Assembly: GCA_024529925.1 (NCBI GenBank)
Contig: JAFEUB010000787.1
Location: forward strand, 3,529,001 to 3,593,000
From: Ophthalmolycus amberensis
Taxonomy: Eukaryota; Chordata; Actinopteri; Perciformes; Zoarcidae
Reading direction: 5' to 3'
Length of the DNA: 64,000 nt
In this document: positions 59,905 through 64,000 of the stretch, in pieces
Position numbering within the stretch: position 1 is the first letter of the stretch
Layout of the letters: each line of letters starts with the position of its first letter
Position numbers and translations under genes: made by a program
The notes under the pieces: model-generated
The model's database searches: none
Told to the model about the DNA's origin: nothing
Seen by the model: only the letters and a program-made list of their open reading frames with translations

Positions 59905-62237
59905 TTTAATTAAAGACTCGCATAAGAAATACAGGTAAAATGCATCTCTGCAATCTGTCACAGTAGTCCACAGCAACTCATGTGAGCCGTGTCTTCATAG
60001 GCTCCTATAATAACTGCAAGTATTATAAAAACATCTGACCACCCTAAAGCACAACAGAACATGACAGATTATTTCTCTGGACATAATTCAGGAGTTCATT
60101 CAGTTACATAATCATAAAATAAGTTTCCTACCATTCACTCTTAACTGACTCTTAATACCTGATGTAGGACAAACCTTTGAAACTAATTATAGTGAAATAA
60201 TGAAAGCTGGGACAGAGAGGAGCGAAAGCAACCCTCTGCTGCTTAGTTTTGCGCCATCAGTTGGAGAGCAAATGGATCATCTCGTGACAAAAAAAACCCC
60301 AAATTTCAACTAAACCTCGAAGAAACCAATTTGTCTTTCATCTGCAAGACAGCATTATAAAAAATAAAAAAACACACCTGTTTAGGGACATAAACACGTC
60401 TTGTCATATGCAGATGATCAGATAGATAATGTATGAACAGAAGAGTCTCAACATGTGTAGATGAAATGTGCTTAATCTGTAACAATGCCTTAAAAGCAGT
60501 AACAGAATGCATCACATGCAGCGCAGCGATGAGGGGACTCGTGTTGAAATAACTATTTCTGTGTCAATATGATAATACACTTGAACTCATTTTACTATCA
60601 AAGAGAGGCTGCACACATAACTGATGGTGTTATTGTATGAAAATGAGCTCTCAGGAGACAAGTTGCCTTCTTTAGGAGCCTGGCTGCAAAAAAACATTGA
60701 GTTTATATAATAGAATTCGATCATTTCCATCAGTAATGACTGTGTAGCTTCCCGCGGTTTTCCTTGAATGTTCTCATACACCACACACACACACACAGCT
60801 CTTCTCACATAATCCAGTTTGTGAAGTACTGTATTTAAAAAGGGGGGGGGGGATGTAATGGGGTCTAATTACCATTCAAATTCATGCGCATATTGACATG
60901 CATTTCAAAAACAACGTTATTTACATGGATTTAAAAGGAAAGAAAACAAAAGAAACCCTACCAGTGTGTGTCAATGCCTATAGAGAGAACTAAGATGTCT
61001 TAGTGTTACAAATGTTTTCAGTACAAATGCCTCACAAAGTTGCCTCTGCTCACACTCCTACAAAAGAAATATAAATCAGTCTGTTCTCTCCCTTTCCGTA
61101 TTGCAGGACAGCCACCTCTAAATTAGGGTTATTGCATTAAAAATAAGGAAAAATAAAGTGCTACAAATATAATACAAATCAATTAATAAAAATAAAACCA
61201 AGAAAATATTTCAATATTGCTGGGACACCGTCTTCAATTCAGGTATCTTTGTCAGTAAACTACACACAAGAGACCTGGATCAAGTAGCATATACGTGGAC
61301 TGCAAGTCATACGATATTTCAGTACAATGATTCTCAACAAGTGTGAAGAGTCAGGTATGCTTGGAGATAAAAATCAAAACAAAACAAATACAAATAAATC
61401 ACATTTAAAGTTAAAGAAACCTCCAAATGAACATGATTGGGTCCAGCAGCTGACCTGAACTCTCATGATCACACGAGACTTACAGTATATCACTGAGTAA
61501 AAAGTACTTTGTCTTGCCAAACCAGTTATAAGGTCCAAACCCATACTATGACAACACCTGACCTAGAAGAGTCCATTGACTTGACCGTGTTTCAGTTCGG
61601 CGGGTTAGAGGCGGCTTTAGGCGCGGTGCTCGTCCTTCCGCTCACTGTGATATTCCCGTGGGCGTCTAGTACGACCTGATCCAAGCCGGGCGGTCCTCTC
61701 AACCCTGTCCAGCATCTGAGAGGCAGCTACCGACGTGACGTCGAGCGCCGATCGCATGGAGCACCAGCAGCACGCTGGTGCTTCATCACTGGATGCGAGA
61801 GCCGTCTCATTCCACAGCGGTACAGCACTGACTCTAATGTCCGTCAGTAGTCGCTGTACATTCCAGTTTCATGGGATCTGCAGGTCATCTATGTGCATGT
61901 TGTGGTGCTTTGTAACTATCGTTATCTGTGAAGTCTTTTTCTAGTCCTACAGTTGATCATATTCCAGTCATCAAAAATCAAAGCCATCTATCAAAAATAA
62001 AGATAAAGATATCTTTGATGTATGGCTTTGGCTCATTTTAGTGTCACTCTTGCTTAAATAAAAAAGCAAAACTAGGAGCCACAGTGCACAAAGGTGCCTG
62101 AAACACACCTGAAGGTTTGTCTTCTTTTGTTTCACGTGAGACAGCTTCAGTGTCACAGCTGTTTCACCGGCTTCTCCACCCGCAACAGTTCACCGAGGAA
62201 GACTTTCCATTGCCACTGTATGGCTGCAGTGCGATGC
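59905..62237 (-). other. smad4: Probable smad4 3' UTR
   Basis: The non-coding region after the smad4 stop on the minus strand. A variant signal ATTAAA (TTTAAT on plus at 59905-59910) marks a possible end. Other sites are possible. A G-run lies at 60842-60850. Confidence 0.4.
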
Positions 62238-63888
<1,651 letters not shown>

Positions 63889-64000
63889 CTGAAGCAGGAG
63901 GAGGGATGTCAATGGGTTTGTGTCATGAATGGAAAATGGTCAAAGTTAACATGAAACTATTGTGACTTTTGTTTTCATAGTCATAGATATGAAATGATGA

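Overview
The window is teleost nuclear DNA, most likely from a percomorph fish. The evidence is vertebrate genes with short GT-AG introns, many (CA)n/(TG)n microsatellites, fish-type LINE remnants, and several interspersed families that I recall as common in percomorph genomes. I worked only from the sequence. Family assignments and human chromosome positions are from memory.

Six genes are recognisable. On the minus strand, reading right to left within the first block, are tmed7 (33.3-36.0 kb), fem1c (25.3-30.2 kb), ccdc112 (3.3-8.1 kb) and the 5' end of pggt1b (2.1-2.8 kb, running off the left edge). This is the human 5q22 set (PGGT1B-CCDC112-FEM1C-TMED7). At the right are mex3c on the plus strand (50.3-55.5 kb, 3' UTR to about 59.0 kb) and, converging on it, the last four coding exons of smad4 on the minus strand (62.2-63.9 kb). 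This is the human 18q21 pair. The two blocks therefore sit side by side here.

Between them, at 36-50 kb, lie two genes I do not recognise. One is a two-exon gene for a 211-residue very acidic, tyrosine-rich nuclear-type protein (43.2-45.5 kb). Its 3' side is duplicated into a truncated paralogue and several tandem repeat cassettes (41.4-43.2 kb). The other is an 87-codon intronless reading frame (48.8-49.1 kb). Both have a palindromic CRE (TGACGTCA) 150-210 bases upstream of their ATG. This locus is the best candidate for something undescribed.

The rest is non-coding. The 8.4-23.5 kb interval has no convincing gene and holds microsatellites, MITE-like repeats and an L2-like LINE (16.7-18.0 kb) with an uninterrupted reverse-transcriptase reading frame inserted in a (CA)n tract. 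LINE tails of another family lie at 34.4, 37.6-38.2 (an apparent twin-priming inversion) and 46.8-47.7 kb. A probable solo LTR lies in the last intron of mex3c.

Two genes look intact but carry a single-base frame problem: mex3c near 53.78-53.83 kb, and ccdc112 near 7.20 kb. Both lie in homopolymer or simple-repeat tracts, so assembly error is the first explanation to test.

The genes do not form a pathway. They cover protein prenylation (pggt1b), a centrosomal or ciliary coiled-coil protein (ccdc112), ubiquitin ligation (fem1c, mex3c), ER-Golgi cargo transport (tmed7) and TGF-beta/BMP signalling (smad4).
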